The translations under genes were made by a program, and so were the position numbers. From Steromphala cineraria (lineage: Eukaryota; Mollusca; Gastropoda; Trochida; Trochidae), in contig OU744732.1 of assembly GCA_916613615.1 (NCBI GenBank), positions 35,562,478 through 35,626,477 on the forward strand: a stretch of 64,000 nucleotides of DNA, given 5' to 3'. Numbering within the stretch: the stretch's first letter is position 1; every line of letters starts with the position of its first letter. Shown here piece by piece: positions 13,101-24,164 of the stretch. The notes under the pieces were generated by a model. The model made no database searches and was not told the origin of the DNA. It worked only from the letters and a program-made list of their open reading frames with translations.

Positions 13101-16100
13101 ATCAGAGCTACTGAAATTGACTCGTGCTATATTTAGAATATGACCTACATCGCTGGTTCCATACGGTTACTATAAGGCCGCGGCTTAGCTCAGCGGAGCT
13201 GGGTTGAAATCCCGTCAGATCATCGGAAAGTATTTTGTTTATTATCTGTAATACTACAGTTAATAATTAACCAGCATGACAAGGAGATATGGTTTTGGCA
13301 GTACGTTTTGCACAATTTCCTGTCATTGTCAACGCTACATGGCAACCAATGCAGTGCTTTTACTTCAAGTAACAACATCACAATGCCATAACATCATAAA
13401 CTGTCACTGTCACATCACTGTCTTGAAAATCTAGTGTTGTTGTGTTCAGAGATTTTTTTTTTTTCTCTGAGATCTCAAAAAGAGTGAATTTGAATGATAA
13501 ATAGAATATCACCCTCGTGTGTTTTGATTTGAAATATACCAACAATCGTTGATGAATGTAAAACATATTCATAACTTTCAGCAATTCGTGTTGATAGAAA
13601 TTAATTTTGTGAAATTAAATTTGAGTAATACTCGTGTTAATATTACTTCTGTTATCCAGTGTTGTATATATTATTGTTCGACAAATCACAATCTCCTTCA
13701 ATTGCCTATGTGGCACCAAGCATGCCTTTTTAAAGGCTTTTTTTGTTTATGAAATTGTGGATAATATATCATTATACTACAGTTCCTTGTTTATTATGTT
13801 GTATTGTAAACCTAATATAATACAACATTTTTTCAGGACGTACCAAAACTCAAAATGGCGGACCAATAGCCGGTATTACTAGATATGAACTTTCATCAAT
13901 GGTAAATCTGCTCAGACTATGAATACTTTTATAATCTGTTCCTATTATGATTATTGTTCATGAAATGAATACTCTATTCTGTAATTAATGATCAGCCTGC
14001 TACAACCGTATATATGTCTACGCATTATGCTCAAACCTATCTCCTGATGTCCATCGAGGGAAAACTCTCGTATCGCTGACGACTGTTGTTCAACGTTACT
14101 CATAGCCTGTCTGTTTTCAGCCAATCTATTTAGAACTCCGTACATTGTTATCTAGCGATGAGCCTATTAAAAATCCTATAGAACACCGAGTTTACAAGGA
14201 GCGTGCAGCGGGGAATGAAAAATATCATCAGATAGCCCTTCCAATTGTTAATTTGAAGCACACTAAGAGCACGCGGAACGAGGTCCGGGAACCAGTTTGC
14301 CGCTATTGCTGAAAGGGCATCTTTTGATTGGATTGCTATATATAGCGATACGAAAGTTTGTGATGGATGGATATCAGGAAAAAGATTGGAGCATAACAAG
14401 TAGGCATATAAGCTGACGTAGCAGGATGAACTTTGATCAACGTGTTACCTGATTCCATAAGAAGTCTAACCAAGTCCAGACTTCTTACATCTACTGCAAG
14501 ATGAAGCGGAGTTTTGCCTTCACTATCCCGCACATTCGTCTTGGCGCCGGCCTTGACATGAAGAAAAAAGAGTTATTATAAAAATAGAGAATACTAAACG
14601 AATGGTAATGTGATAACATTTTTAAGCAACGAGTGTATAGAATTGGTATCAGGCGAACGAAAGTGAGTCTGATAAAAAAATCTATTCACGAGTTGCTTAA
14701 AAATGTTATCACATTACCATGAGTTTAGTATTTTATTTATTACTCAACACTCATATCAATAATTATATAAACAAATCGTCAAAACAAGAATCAGCTGACT
14801 TGGAACAGTCGGGGAAACCAGTGTATGAATTTCCATGAGTCCAAATAACATAGTTCGCTATTTTTTTTTTGTTTACACATGTTTACACCTATAAACATGA
14901 TACAAAGTATATTGGTGAATATTGTCAATTTCATTATCAAAAGATGCATTGATAAAATAAACACTAAGAAGCAACGAAAACTGTCAACACATCATGGATT
15001 CGCAAAGTGACGTCATCAGATCGTCAAGTGACGTCATCGGAATGTGTCCTGTTTCTAGGTCACGTTATGTAGGCGAACAGTTTCAACGGCAGCGATTGAT
15101 TGATTGATTGCATTGACATGAGTTACTGAATGTGTTGATAGGAATCGGGAGATAGAACTTGTGTAAAGGTATTTACACGATAACATGTTCAGATTGTGTG
15201 CTTGTTGAAGGGAAAGGTTATGGTGGGATCGAAGCAAGTAAACAGTCGAAGCGCCATGTTAATGTTATGGTAGGCTGAGGTGGCAACACCGCTTGTGACG
15301 GCACAGAAGGTGGACAAGTGATCAAGGGAAGGATTGATTTGTGCTGGGTAACAAAAAGATAATGCATTTAAAAAAACGCTAAGATAATATTCTTTCACAT
15401 AAATTAACAGTTTGTTGAGAATGTAAAATTTGACAGTCGCCACTTATGAGTCACGTGATTGGACAATGTCATGTGACATTCAAAGGTAGTTCCGTTTCCA
15501 ACGAGTGATCTCACCACGGTTGATATATAATAAGCAATGACATATAGGGTTAAACCGTAAAAATATAATCCATATTTTAAGGAAAGCACTGGAGAGTCAT
15601 ATTTTCACTGCAGTGAAAATATAATTCATATTTTCACTGCGGTGAGAAAAGTAGGTCCGAAGCTATTACCTCCCTTTGAAACACGATTATCTCCCTTTGT
15701 GGCAACTGAACGCAGGCCTCACGCAACGGCGTTGGTTAGGACAGAAGAAAAACTATTCTTTCCGATGTTTACGTACTTTCACCGTATCTCACGAAGTGAG
15801 AAAGTCACATTTCCACTCGTGGCTGAGCAACACGTGAAAATATCACTTTCTCACTTCACTCCATGAGATAGAAATGATATTCGGTAAAAACAATGAGATA
15901 GTCTTTATTTATGAACACTGATTTAACACAGACATTTGAAATACTCTCTATACGTTGAAACATTAAAGAAATACATTATTAAAAATATTTGAAAGTACTC
16001 TCTGCCCGAATTTCAAAGCTGGAACCTTTTCACACTCGAAAGATCTGAGTCCAGGTTACACAAAACTTGTACGTAATGTTAATTCAGTTTGATTAAGATA

Positions 16101-19100
16101 TTAACCTGTTTGAAGTCATACAGTAACGATCTATAACTTGCATGTAATTACGTACATAAAAAGTACATCATATAAAAAAAGTTAAAAATACCTACACGCA
16201 TTTTGGTTAAACACTTTGGTTCAAACATACCTACATACTTTGGTTCAAACATACCTCCCAGCCGGGATACCCTCACAACCACGGTCTGAATGCATCCACC
16301 TTTGTCGCATGTCACTGTAAATAGTCTAGCGCAGACAAAACCCAGTCAATAGCTATCCAATCACATTGTCATTCCTAAATAGCGTTAAGCGGCAAAATGT
16401 ATAAGGAAGGGTTGATTAGAGTTACCTGCCCCTAGCATGATATCGAAAGCCTTTGTCGCTGTCCTTGCGATTGGTTAGATGAGCTCACGTCAAAAACGTC
16501 GGTGCATTCCATTCAGACCATGGCGGAGAGGATATCCCGACGGGTTCGAACCCCAATAGTGACAATATTACTATTCTGTTCCTCGGAGCACGGTCGATTA
16601 TAATCATATCAGACTGCTCGCATAGCATGTAACTTACCGTCAGAAGAAAGCCAGAAAGAGCCACAAAACCGTTAAGGGCTGCAATGTGGAGAGGCGTGAA
16701 GAGACGGGGTCGAATCACTGCGTTCAGAACTGTCTTGTTCCTTTGCAGTAGCTTTTCGGGGAATCTGAAATTGAACTTCCTGTGACTTCACGGGTTCAGG
16801 TGTGGGGAGACAACAGGACATGCGGACCGTTTCACCCACGCTTTAATCTGACAGTCTTTTGTTACAGGTCATGTGATGCGCGGTACGGAATACTATGTGA
16901 TGTACAACATGTTATTCTAAATATACTACAGATATTGTCGACAACGTCAAACGTTTCATCCCTTATCAGTCATTGACAAGTACGCTTTTAGCCTTATTTT
17001 GTGACCTGGTGGAGTGAAAGGGTTTAAAGGTTTAGATTCTGTAAGAAAGGGGGGATGGGTGGGAGATGGGACATAGGGACACTCTAAATGTTTTCAATAT
17101 TATAAAAATCACTTCACAGTTAACTACAGATAGCACCAATCTGAATGGAAAGGTTTGACGCCCTCGGAGTTGGTTAGCTGAATATTCAGGGGAGATCACT
17201 CTAATAGATAACATTTTGGACTCACTTCACATCTCCATCAAGATTGCAGCAAGCGGCATGAAAAGGATTGAAGCCTTCAGAGTTGACGAGTTGTAGGTCC
17301 AATGAAGAGCACTCTAATAATGCGTCCATCAGTTCGTTGTTTTCAGATCTAATAGCGTCATGGAGAGGTGTGTCGCCATCTTTGTCCTAAGAGATGATAT
17401 AAATTGAGTCAAAATCTTCCTACCAGTTTTATGTCCCGTAACAATGATGTGTTAATGCCTAGTGCTACGCAGTGTTATATGCATTAATTAAAGGGGTGTG
17501 TAAAGAGATTTCCAGAAGGTATTTATGCCTGAAAAGTAAACTGAACAAACATGAGATCAGAAAATCAGCACGTACAATTTAAGAAATGCTCACTTCCTAC
17601 AGGAAGTATTGACAGTGACTTTAAGGTTTAGATTTAAAAATGCAAAAGGATTCTAATAGTATTGAATACGTCCTTGGTCAATAAAGCAAGTTGAATGCTA
17701 TCATTTTAGAATATGTTAATCCTTTGCAAATTCTTACTTGTGTATTAGGATCCGCTTTGTTCTTGATAAGGATCTTTGCACAGGCAACACTTGGATCCTC
17801 CTTGCCTACAGCCATGTGCAGAGGTGTTATCCCTTTGGCGTTCTTAGCGTCCTTGGCGACCTTGACCTTCATCAAAATCTCAACCACTTCCGGGTGATCT
17901 CTAAAGTAAGTGAGTCGTACACATGATAGCTGTCGAGATGTATGGAAAATTATTGTTGTTATTGTCAACTTTGAATTATAAGCAACCAATCTTGATTAGT
18001 TATGACCTCTTGAAGTAACATAATCATTTTTATTACATAAGTAAACGTTGGAAACTAATTTTGTGTTAGTATTTACTTTTAATGGTCTCGTAGAATTTTA
18101 CTTAATTAGTTGCCACTGTTGTAATGATATCATAATTAAAGATCTATGAGTTATGGCAATCACTTGCGTTTGAAGAATGTCATCTTCATATCAGCCGAGT
18201 TCAATAAATGATCTAGTTTAACATTTACACTCTGAAATGAAACGGTCATTAAATCTAAAATTATCAAAGTTATCCAAGAAAATAAAAAATATAGATTTTT
18301 TTCTTCATTTTGTCTCTCAAGGTTTCCTATATACTTGATCAGTCTTTTATCTTTTTTAGGGTCTAGCTGACGGATTGACGGAAATGAACCTACATACCGC
18401 GATTTGTGAACAATTTATCAATCAATATACACGGATCAGTAGAACACGGATATAGCGAACACGGATATAGCGAACACTGGGATATAGCGAACAAATTTTC
18501 AAGTCCCGTCCCTATATAATATCATTAAAATGATATGCGTATAGCGAACTCCGGATATAGCGAACTAAATTCTATGGTCCCTTGGAGTTCGTTATATCCG
18601 AGTTCTAATGTATATCATTATTTATCAATTAATGATAATCTTGCAGCGTTAGAAACAAAAAAACTGTATTTTTATCATTGTGTCACCTCCTTTTTTACAT
18701 TTTTTTATGAATCGTTAATCGGTCGGGAAGATAAGATCATCAAAGAATCATTTGAGAGGGTGTGCGACAAGGTTGTCTCATCTTTCGTTTCATATTGCTC
18801 TAATACTCTGAGATCTTGGTATTCTATGAAATAAAAAAACCTTCAACTTATATAATACCACAGTCCTAATTAAACAACATGTCATATGTTTTCTTGAATC
18901 ATACAAAATGATATTGAGAACTTACATCCATAAACGGTTCTTCATGATAATACCATACATTTAACTAGAAAAGCTAAGAATACCTTCAATAACGTGTGAT
19001 GATTGAAATATGAATGAGATATTACCGATTCATAAGTGAAAAGGGTGAGTTACTTTAAACATTTTATCCATGAAAGAAGTATTTAAATGCATTAATTTCT

Positions 19101-22100
19101 AAAGTGTACATGTTCTTTTAACCCTGACACAGCGAAGGATTTATGTATTTAATTTTTCTCTTTTATTCCTCGGAGCAAGGCAGTCTGATTAAAATCGACC
19201 GTGTTTTGAGGGAAACAAAATAAAAAATATGAATCAAGACCTCCTCTCCACAACGGTCTGAAAACACCCAAGCTAGGTGTTTGTTCAACACCAGCTTGGC
19301 GCAGACAAAACCTAGTCACAAGCGGACCAATCACATTGTCCCTTTCAAAATCCTACATGGCGGCGACCATGTAGAAAATGGACTTTACAGGAGTTACATG
19401 CCCCTAGTTCTGATATCGAAAGTTTTTTACTTGTGATTGGCTAGATGAGCTTACGTCAGAACATGCGGGTAATGGGGGTGCCTTCAGACTGCGAAGGAGA
19501 GAAAAGCCGAGCTGTGTGAGGTTCGAGCCCCACTAATATTTTTACACTTTTTGTCCTCAAAGCAAAGTCGACTTTAATCAGACTGACTTTGGATTAAATC
19601 GGAGAAAACACGACTCCTCGATCTTCTACAAAAAGAAAAACCTCATCTTCCGGTTTAAATCCTTGAGGTTTTATCCCTCCGTTGAGGTGTTTTTCGAGCA
19701 GAAAACTTTGGAGGAGTGAGATATCCTTCACAAAAGGAAATAATAATCAAGTGTTATATCCTACCCTGATACAGCGAAGTGAAGAGGTGTGTCTCCCATC
19801 TCATTTGCCTTGTCCTTGTCACTTCCGGCAGTCAGTAGTGACGTCACTATTGCTGTTTTTCCTCGGTAGCAGGCGATGTGAAGAGCTGTAAACCCTTCTA
19901 TTTGTTCATCAACCTGAAGCAACGGGTAATGTCAGCTCGAAAAGTGAGAACCAGTTAAACATTTCGGAAGGTAAAAAAGTCCATGTACAAGAATACTGAT
20001 TTATTGTTAGTAAAGAGCCTTTAAAGTTTAAGAATTGTATTTGGTACTTATAAGTGGTTTATGAACTAGACAGATTTGATCATGATTTTATGACATTATT
20101 ACAAATAAAATCACAAATCAATAAACTTATTTTAAAGTTTGATATTCTTTCTGTAGTACAATTGTGAGTATCTTGAGAGAATGGAGTATCCAGATAACAT
20201 TTTAATTCACTTTCATCATGAATTTCTTTTAAAAAATCTTTTTTTTAATGTTAGATTTGATCATATTTGTGAACCATTGATAAATAAATTTATACTCGTA
20301 TTGGACGGTCCATAATTCAGTTACGGTTAATTCAAGCTCTCTTCTAGTTTATTTGAATATGACAGTTGTAACAATAGTGCCAAATGAAATGGAATTAACA
20401 CGCGTTAAACAGTCATAGAGACAGTCGTCAGTAGGAAGTATAATGATAACACGAAATGGAAATCTATCCATTTGCAACACTATGTCTTAAATCAATGTTC
20501 CATGATCGGTTAAGCGACGCAAATTAATTTCCATACCTAAAATGAATGCTGATCACATCAGGTGGCATTTGGTTGATAATTTATAAGTTATCATACTTCT
20601 TTGCATATTCGGGTTCAGTAATGATATGTTTGACTTACAAAAGAAAAATTGGCATAAACCCATGATTATAAAAAGATTTTTAAAATTACAACTTCCTCTT
20701 ACAGATTCATCATGCGAGTTGAATTTATATTAAGGACCTGATGAAATATTGCGTATTCAACTATATAGTTTGGTAGAAAAATCATCCATTACAAAATTAT
20801 CCAATTTTGATTTTAGACTTCACCACCAAAACTTTGCTGAAGCCAAAAATGAACCCACAATCAGTGACGTCAGCGTTATTTGTGTATATGGATCCATCTT
20901 CCATCTTGACACGAAGGTGTCTTATTAACGTGTTTGCTTTTGCAATTAATTGATTTCTTAGTCGAACTCTGATAAGGAATAGAAAAAGGAAGTCATGAGT
21001 GAAAAGGCAAAGGATAAATACCTTAAGATGACGAAATAGAGTGAGGGCAGCGCAGCATCAGGTGACTCTATTACATTTCGACAGCTTGATACTTTTCTTA
21101 AAGTGACACAGAGTATCTTTCTTAAAATTGTATTTGGTTAAGATAAGCTACAAAATATCTAATATGCTGATTGAAGTTCATATCTCATCACTGGACTTGC
21201 AAATATATCCATGTATGTGTAATATCTCTAAAATGCTTGATTTTATGGAAAAATCAAGAAAACATCTCAAATAAGTTTAATATTCGAAATTATCCATCCA
21301 ATTAAACTTACGATACCAAGTAAACACTATCGAATCGAATATATCTTCCTGTGAGCATATGACAAGGTTTCAAAATTACGATTGGCGAATTTGCGCGCGC
21401 CATTCGAGCCCCTTTGTCCGGTTTTCGATCAAAATACCGACTTTGAATGGCCGTATTTTTGCTCTAATGTACTAATTGACCTTTACTTATTATTTTCAGT
21501 AACAGTTAGTGGTTCCCGATGTAATAACATCGATTTCAAAATTTTACATATGTGATCCTATCAACATCCTCTGTGTCTCTTTAAGAGTCCATTTGTGGCT
21601 ATGATTGTCAATTTCTTGGGTAACATCAGTGTATAAAATAGATTGGAAACTTGATTTGTCAATTCCTGAAAATTGATTTGTCAATTCCTTAGGGGAAAGT
21701 AAAGAAAGTTTTTGAAAAGTTACTAGTCCTGACAAAAAAGTAGACATTTTAGGGACTGGTGGATTGGATATATTTATATAACACTGGTATTACACGTTAA
21801 TATGTCTTTCCTATCGAAAGAGTTTCGTGAGTTTCAGTATCTTTACGTAACTCTGCAAAATACGCCCTTTTCTGATCATACCAATTTACTGATAATTAAT
21901 TAATGAACCTACAAAGAAAAGGAACAAATGCTGTTTAACCTTTACACTCTGCATATGCACCTTTTAAATGACCCTGACCTTACTCTTGTCCGGTGACCTC
22001 AGCAACGACTTGACCTTCTCTACATCGTCCGCCTTGACCGCAGTCATCAGCGGGCTGACGTCAGACCGGTCACCCACACTAGCCATGTCCAATTCGGCCA

Positions 22101-23899
22101 ACAACGCAGGCAACTTCAGTGCAATATCTGGAGGTTAGCAGTCATAATCAAATATAAAACGATTTATCTTCAATACAACTATTGCAAGTGAGCTGAAACA
22201 ACTGTATTTCTTTGACACTTACTTTAGAATTTGATTCAATTGTGTCACATAAAAACATCTTCAGTTTTCCACGCCTGAATGTTCTGATTCTCTAAATGCT
22301 TTCGCCCCTTGGACTTTAGAGTTACAGAGTTATGTCCCTTGATTCTGAAAATGGACTTTAAGGGAATCATATGCTCAAATATCTCAGGTCGATTGCACCA
22401 TGATGAAAGGAATTTTGGTTTTGAATACAGTAAGTTGTTGTTTGACGCTGCTTAGGCAATATTGCAGCAATTAGCGGCGTGGGTTTTGAATACACCTGAT
22501 AATATTTTTTAACAGAATTTGAAAGCAATTTCCGAAGTGACATTATTGAGAGAGTTAATAACCTTGATTCTTGATTCTCTTATTTACCGGTCTGATAATA
22601 CAATGGGGACAAGGTTTCACAGAAAATATTACACAAGAGTGAATAAAATTTTGGTTTTGGATACACCTGGTGATAGTCCTGGTCGAATTTGAAGCCATTT
22701 CTGAAATATCATTTTTGGCCAGTTGTACATGACCCTTTATTCCTCTACAAAAGTTCTAATGTTCCAATGGAGAGACATATTCTCAAACAATATCAAAACC
22801 CTTGTGAATTACGTTTCGGTTTCAGAAGTAATGTCTTTCATTGACCTATGCTATATATCAGATCGTGGGGTTATGTGAGCCATGCTCACCTTTTTCAATG
22901 TATGCATTCAGTCTTCACGGTGTTACATGGTTATATTATATGCCCATACCGTCGGTGAGAAACCCCCATTGCCCTTTTTGTGAAGTTGTCATCGTCTGGC
23001 TCTTCTTGGTGTCCGTGTTTGACAGATTGACCAGTGAAACCTTCCTGTCTTGGAACACGCAGACAACAGGGCTTAGCACCCAGGATCTGACCTTGAACTT
23101 GACCTTCATATCACCATCAGCATCTATAGCTATGACCTCGCCTTCTTCACCAAGGCACTTGAAGGATACCTTTAGCGAAATGAAATACAACTCAAAAGAA
23201 TAGAAGGAACATTCAAGTGTGTTTAATTTGCAAAAATCAAATGATAGCTGCTCAAAAGGAAAGTATTCGTTTAGAGTTCTTTTTATACACACACCTGACT
23301 ATAGGCCTCAAATTTCTGAGCATTGGAGTTGGGGTTTTTGGGGGTTATTTTGTTGCCAAATTTGATTTTTTTTTTTAAATTACGACTTTTCTATCACATT
23401 CTTTATGTATTTCTCAAATAATTCACTGGGTACAACCCAAAAGTAATAAATTTGCCATAGAATTTGCAATCCCTTGCTATGTTTCTGACATCGACTCTCA
23501 ATACAAAATCATAGTATACAGTACAGTATAAATATCAGTACTGTACTTTAGTCTTTGATTTCATACATGCTTCACCACGCTCTTATATGAAATGCACTGA
23601 ATATTGTACTAACTCTTATTGAAATCTTTTGAGAAGTAATAGTATATCACAGCGTATATATACCATCATTTCTTCTATTTGTTAGAATGGAAACACTGTG
23701 TTTTGGTAAACTTTTTCAAATCTTCAAGGGGACTGACGGTTGTTTAAAGTCATGCAAGTCACTTCCTTAAGTAATAATTATAGTCATTACATACATCAGC
23801 CATCTTATCATTCCAGCCGCCATGTCCTTGTTGAAGTTCAAGAGCCGCGTTGTAGTTTGTTATAGTCTTCACAATGTCGCCAACAGAAAATGTATGCAG
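9767..23899 (-). CDS. MIB-ankyrin-PARP fusion gene, copy 1 (5'-truncated, 12 exons)
   Basis: Exons from 5' to 3': 23899-23795, 23157-22950, 22127-21979, 19913-19765, 17900-17738, 17386-17226, 16764-16638, 14551-14449, 12210-12113, 11844-11708, 10957-10730, 10184-9767. They total 2046 nt, 681 codons plus stop, and every junction matches in phase with AG/GT borders. Residues 1 to about 85 form a MIB-type SH3 repeat (GHGGWND, then DGDMKVKF). About 105-466 are nine or ten ankyrin repeats that follow the MIB1 array to its end. About 470-681 are a PARP catalytic domain (HG, GAYFA, YPEYLI). MIB proteins are Notch-ligand E3 ligases whose RINGs lie after the ankyrins; here the PARP domain takes that place, so the predicted activity is ADP-ribosyl transfer to proteins chosen by the MIB part. 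Compared with copy 4, the exon at 63546-63659 is missing because homology stops near 24165. No start codon can be assigned, so this copy may be silent or use a foreign 5' exon. Confidence 0.8.
10185..10729 (-). repeat. GAT/ATG-rich microsatellite intron inside PARP domain
   Basis: The intron between the two PARP exons is mostly degenerate gat/atg/aat trinucleotides. It carries open frames of Met/Ile/Asp repeats on both strands that are artefacts of the repeat. The same intron is at 35522-36065, 46241-46787 and 49542-50088, with small differences in repeat number. Confidence 0.85.
10730..10957 (-). CDS. Copy 1 exon: N-terminal part of PARP domain
   Basis: Contains PPAHW, a DEYKTVSGHL segment and IQRVQNLKIWGHY, the usual N-terminal signature of PARP catalytic domains (I-x-R-[IV]-Q-N-x-x-[LI]-W-x-x-Y). 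It starts after attcatcag with one base that completes an Arg codon from the ankyrin exon, and ends at GCCGT before gtaaga. It links the MIB ankyrin array directly to the transferase. Confidence 0.9.
11016..11376. mobile_element. MITE with TTAA ends (family A), unit 1
   Basis: The terminal inverted repeats are perfect: TTAAAGGGGCAGTAGCACGT at the left and its complement at the right, with TTAA at each edge, about 361 bp long and no coding capacity. TTAA targets are typical of piggyBac-type elements, but family is not proven. It lies in the intron between the PARP and last ankyrin exons. Counterparts: 36351-36712, 50375-50735, and a stump at 47074-47103. Confidence 0.8.
11708..11844 (-). CDS. 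Copy 1 exon: last MIB-type ankyrin units
   Basis: Begins SRDEDATIAIRCHLVENGG and reaches AGKTPLDLIENM. This matches the final MIB1 ankyrin unit (a cysteine-bearing helix, then a K-G/K-x-PLDL segment) just before the RING region. It ends in phase 2 (GAAAG before gttttt), matching the next exon. The gttttt donor is weak but the same in copies 2 and 4. Confidence 0.8.
12113..12210 (-). CDS. Copy 1 exon: ankyrin repeat
   Basis: Encodes a consensus ankyrin unit with DKEGNTPLHLAN. It starts with two bases that complete the Gly codon from the previous exon and ends in phase 0 after MK before gtctaa. The donor is unusual but conserved in all three copies. Confidence 0.8.
12211..14448. other. Intron with a 1.2-kb block absent from unit 2
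   Basis: No coding exon recognised. From about 12533 to 13745 lies a block missing from unit 2, where the sequence passes directly from gattattt to atgaaattg near 37866. Inside it, tgcttggtgcc (12535) and ggcaccaagca (13712) are inverted complements, hinting at a TIR element. It also holds a tRNA-like fragment near 13177. Unit 4 keeps the block (51888-53105). Confidence 0.6.
13177..13230 (+). other. tRNA-like fragment (pol III A-box motif)
   Basis: Contains tagctcagcgg, a perfect tRNA A-box consensus, followed closely by a B-box-like gttgaaatccc. The boxes are far too close for a functional tRNA, so this is a collapsed tRNA-derived relic or chance. The unit 4 counterpart is near 52530. Confidence 0.25.
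14449..14551 (-). CDS. Copy 1 exon: ankyrin repeat
   Basis: Encodes AGAKTNVRDSEGKTPLHLAV and DLVRLLMESG, a near-consensus ankyrin unit. It continues the LLT of the upstream exon to give the usual LL-x-x-GA turn. Phase 0 start after catgtcaag, one-base end before gtaaca. Confidence 0.88.
14591..14731. repeat. Fold-back element, 45-bp arms
   Basis: The left arm (14591-14635) and right arm (14687-14731) are reverse complements at 41 of 45 positions, around a loop of about 50 bp. It lies in the intron between ankyrin exons. The same structure is at 53937-54077 in unit 4. It falls inside the segment missing from unit 2 (joined near 38680). Confidence 0.85.
15599..15622. repeat. Perfect 24-bp palindrome
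   Basis: The sequence is exactly self-complementary with its centre at ctgcag. A shifted partial copy, tattttcactgcggtgag, follows. The palindrome is preserved unchanged at 38751-38774 and 54994-55017. It begins a repeat of about 270 bp rich in cactgcagtg/gtgagaaag motifs. Confidence 0.85.
16638..16764 (-). CDS. Copy 1 exon: ankyrin repeat
   Basis: Contains RPRLFTPLHIAALNGFVALS and GFLLT, one ankyrin unit. The 5' part (FPEKLLQRNKT) is the insert typical between MIB ankyrins. It begins with one base after ttcaatttcag and ends in phase 0 before gtaagt. Confidence 0.85.
17226..17386 (-). CDS. Copy 1 exon: two ankyrin units
   Basis: Encodes DKDGDTPLHDAIRSENNELM and SEGFNPFHAACC. The GDTPLHDAI segment is highly characteristic of the MIB1/MIB2 ankyrin domain. 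Phase 0 start, phase 2 end before gtgagt. Confidence 0.9.
17738..17900 (-). CDS. Copy 1 exon: ankyrin units
   Basis: Encodes DHPEVVEILM, then AKGITPLHMAVGKEDPSVAC and NKADPNTQ, ending in phase 0 before gtaaga. The copy 2 version of this exon has lost this donor. Confidence 0.88.
18437..18610. mobile_element. Pogo/Tigger-like MITE (family C), unit 1
   Basis: Left end cagtagaacacggatatag and right end ctatatccgag-type sequence (gttcgttatatccgagttct) form inverted repeats of about 27 bp, with ggatatagcgaac repeated internally. The ends resemble pogo/Tigger TIRs that read cagtagaac-c-cgatataacgaa. Too short to encode a transposase. Present in unit 4 at 57859-58017. Confidence 0.65.
19181..19585. 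mobile_element. MITE (family B) with ~19-bp TIRs
   Basis: The left end cagtctgattaaaatcgac pairs with the right end gtcgactttaatcagactg, one mismatch. The element is about 405 bp and non-coding. An older relative overlaps 16330-16615, sharing gcgcagacaaaacc, ccaatcacattgtc, gatatcgaaag and a ggttcgaacccc B-box-like motif, so a tRNA-derived part is possible. A degraded unit 4 counterpart spans about 58570-58998. Confidence 0.65.
19765..19913 (-). CDS. Copy 1 exon: ankyrin repeats
   Basis: Encodes EGFTALHIACYRGKTAIVTS and EMGDTPLHFAVS. Phase 0 start after gttgcttcag; ends with two bases before gtagga. Unit 2 lacks this and all further 5' exons. Confidence 0.88.
19914..21978 (-). other. Intron, nothing recognised
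   Basis: About 2.1 kb between ankyrin exons. A 100-residue open frame in the unit 4 counterpart (60036-60338) carries a stop in this copy (tcaggac changed to taaggac). It has no recognisable domain, so it is treated as intronic noise. Confidence 0.6.
21979..22127 (-). CDS. Copy 1 exon: first ankyrin unit
   Basis: Encodes IALKLPALLAELD, then DRSDVSPLMTAVKADDVEKV and KSLL, a divergent first ankyrin unit. It starts with two bases after aacctccag and ends in phase 0 before gtcagg. It links the MIB SH3 repeat to the ankyrin array. Confidence 0.75.
22950..23157 (-). CDS. Copy 1 exon: second half of MIB SH3 repeat
   Basis: Encodes CLGEEGEVIAIDADGDMKVK and RSWVLSPVVC, the C-terminal half of a Mind bomb SH3 repeat, then a Ser/Thr/Lys-rich linker. 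The acceptor is placed at ttcaag. The alternative AG 12 bp upstream in this copy is not conserved in copy 4, where ttccag is a clean acceptor at the homologous place. Confidence 0.82.
23795..23899 (-). CDS. Copy 1 exon: first half of MIB SH3 repeat
   Basis: Encodes FSVGDIVKTITNYNAALELQ, then QGHGGWNDKMAD. G-HGGWND is the hallmark of the Mind bomb SH3 repeat. Phase 0 at both ends (cgtag acceptor, gtatgt donor). This is the most 5' exon seen in copy 1. Confidence 0.85.
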
Positions 23900-24164
23900 C
23901 TACGGAAGAAATGCGCATAAAAATGTATGTAACGAAATATTTTAGATCTTGTAATTTTAAATTTCAATATTAAATTGATATTAAAAAATGCGAATGTTAT
24001 TATAAGTAAAATCATTTCAAGAGTAAGACCATCCTGTCTCAGGGTACGAACTGTACGCTAACTCCACGTTACGCTAACTCCCGACTTGGGATATAGCCAA
24101 CCAAATCATTTTCTCGCCACCTTCTCGATAAAATTTCAACGAGAAAATTATTTGACTGGTTATA

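Noticed and set aside
15642..15866. 74-codon frame recurring at 38794 and 55037
   Set aside because: Lies in the repeat that follows the 24-bp palindrome, is altered in unit 4 and has no recognisable domain.
16530..16560. tRNA gene suggested by ggttcgaacccc (also near 19520 and 58890)
   Set aside because: Only a B-box-like motif; no cloverleaf or acceptor stem can be folded. Better read as part of a dispersed element.
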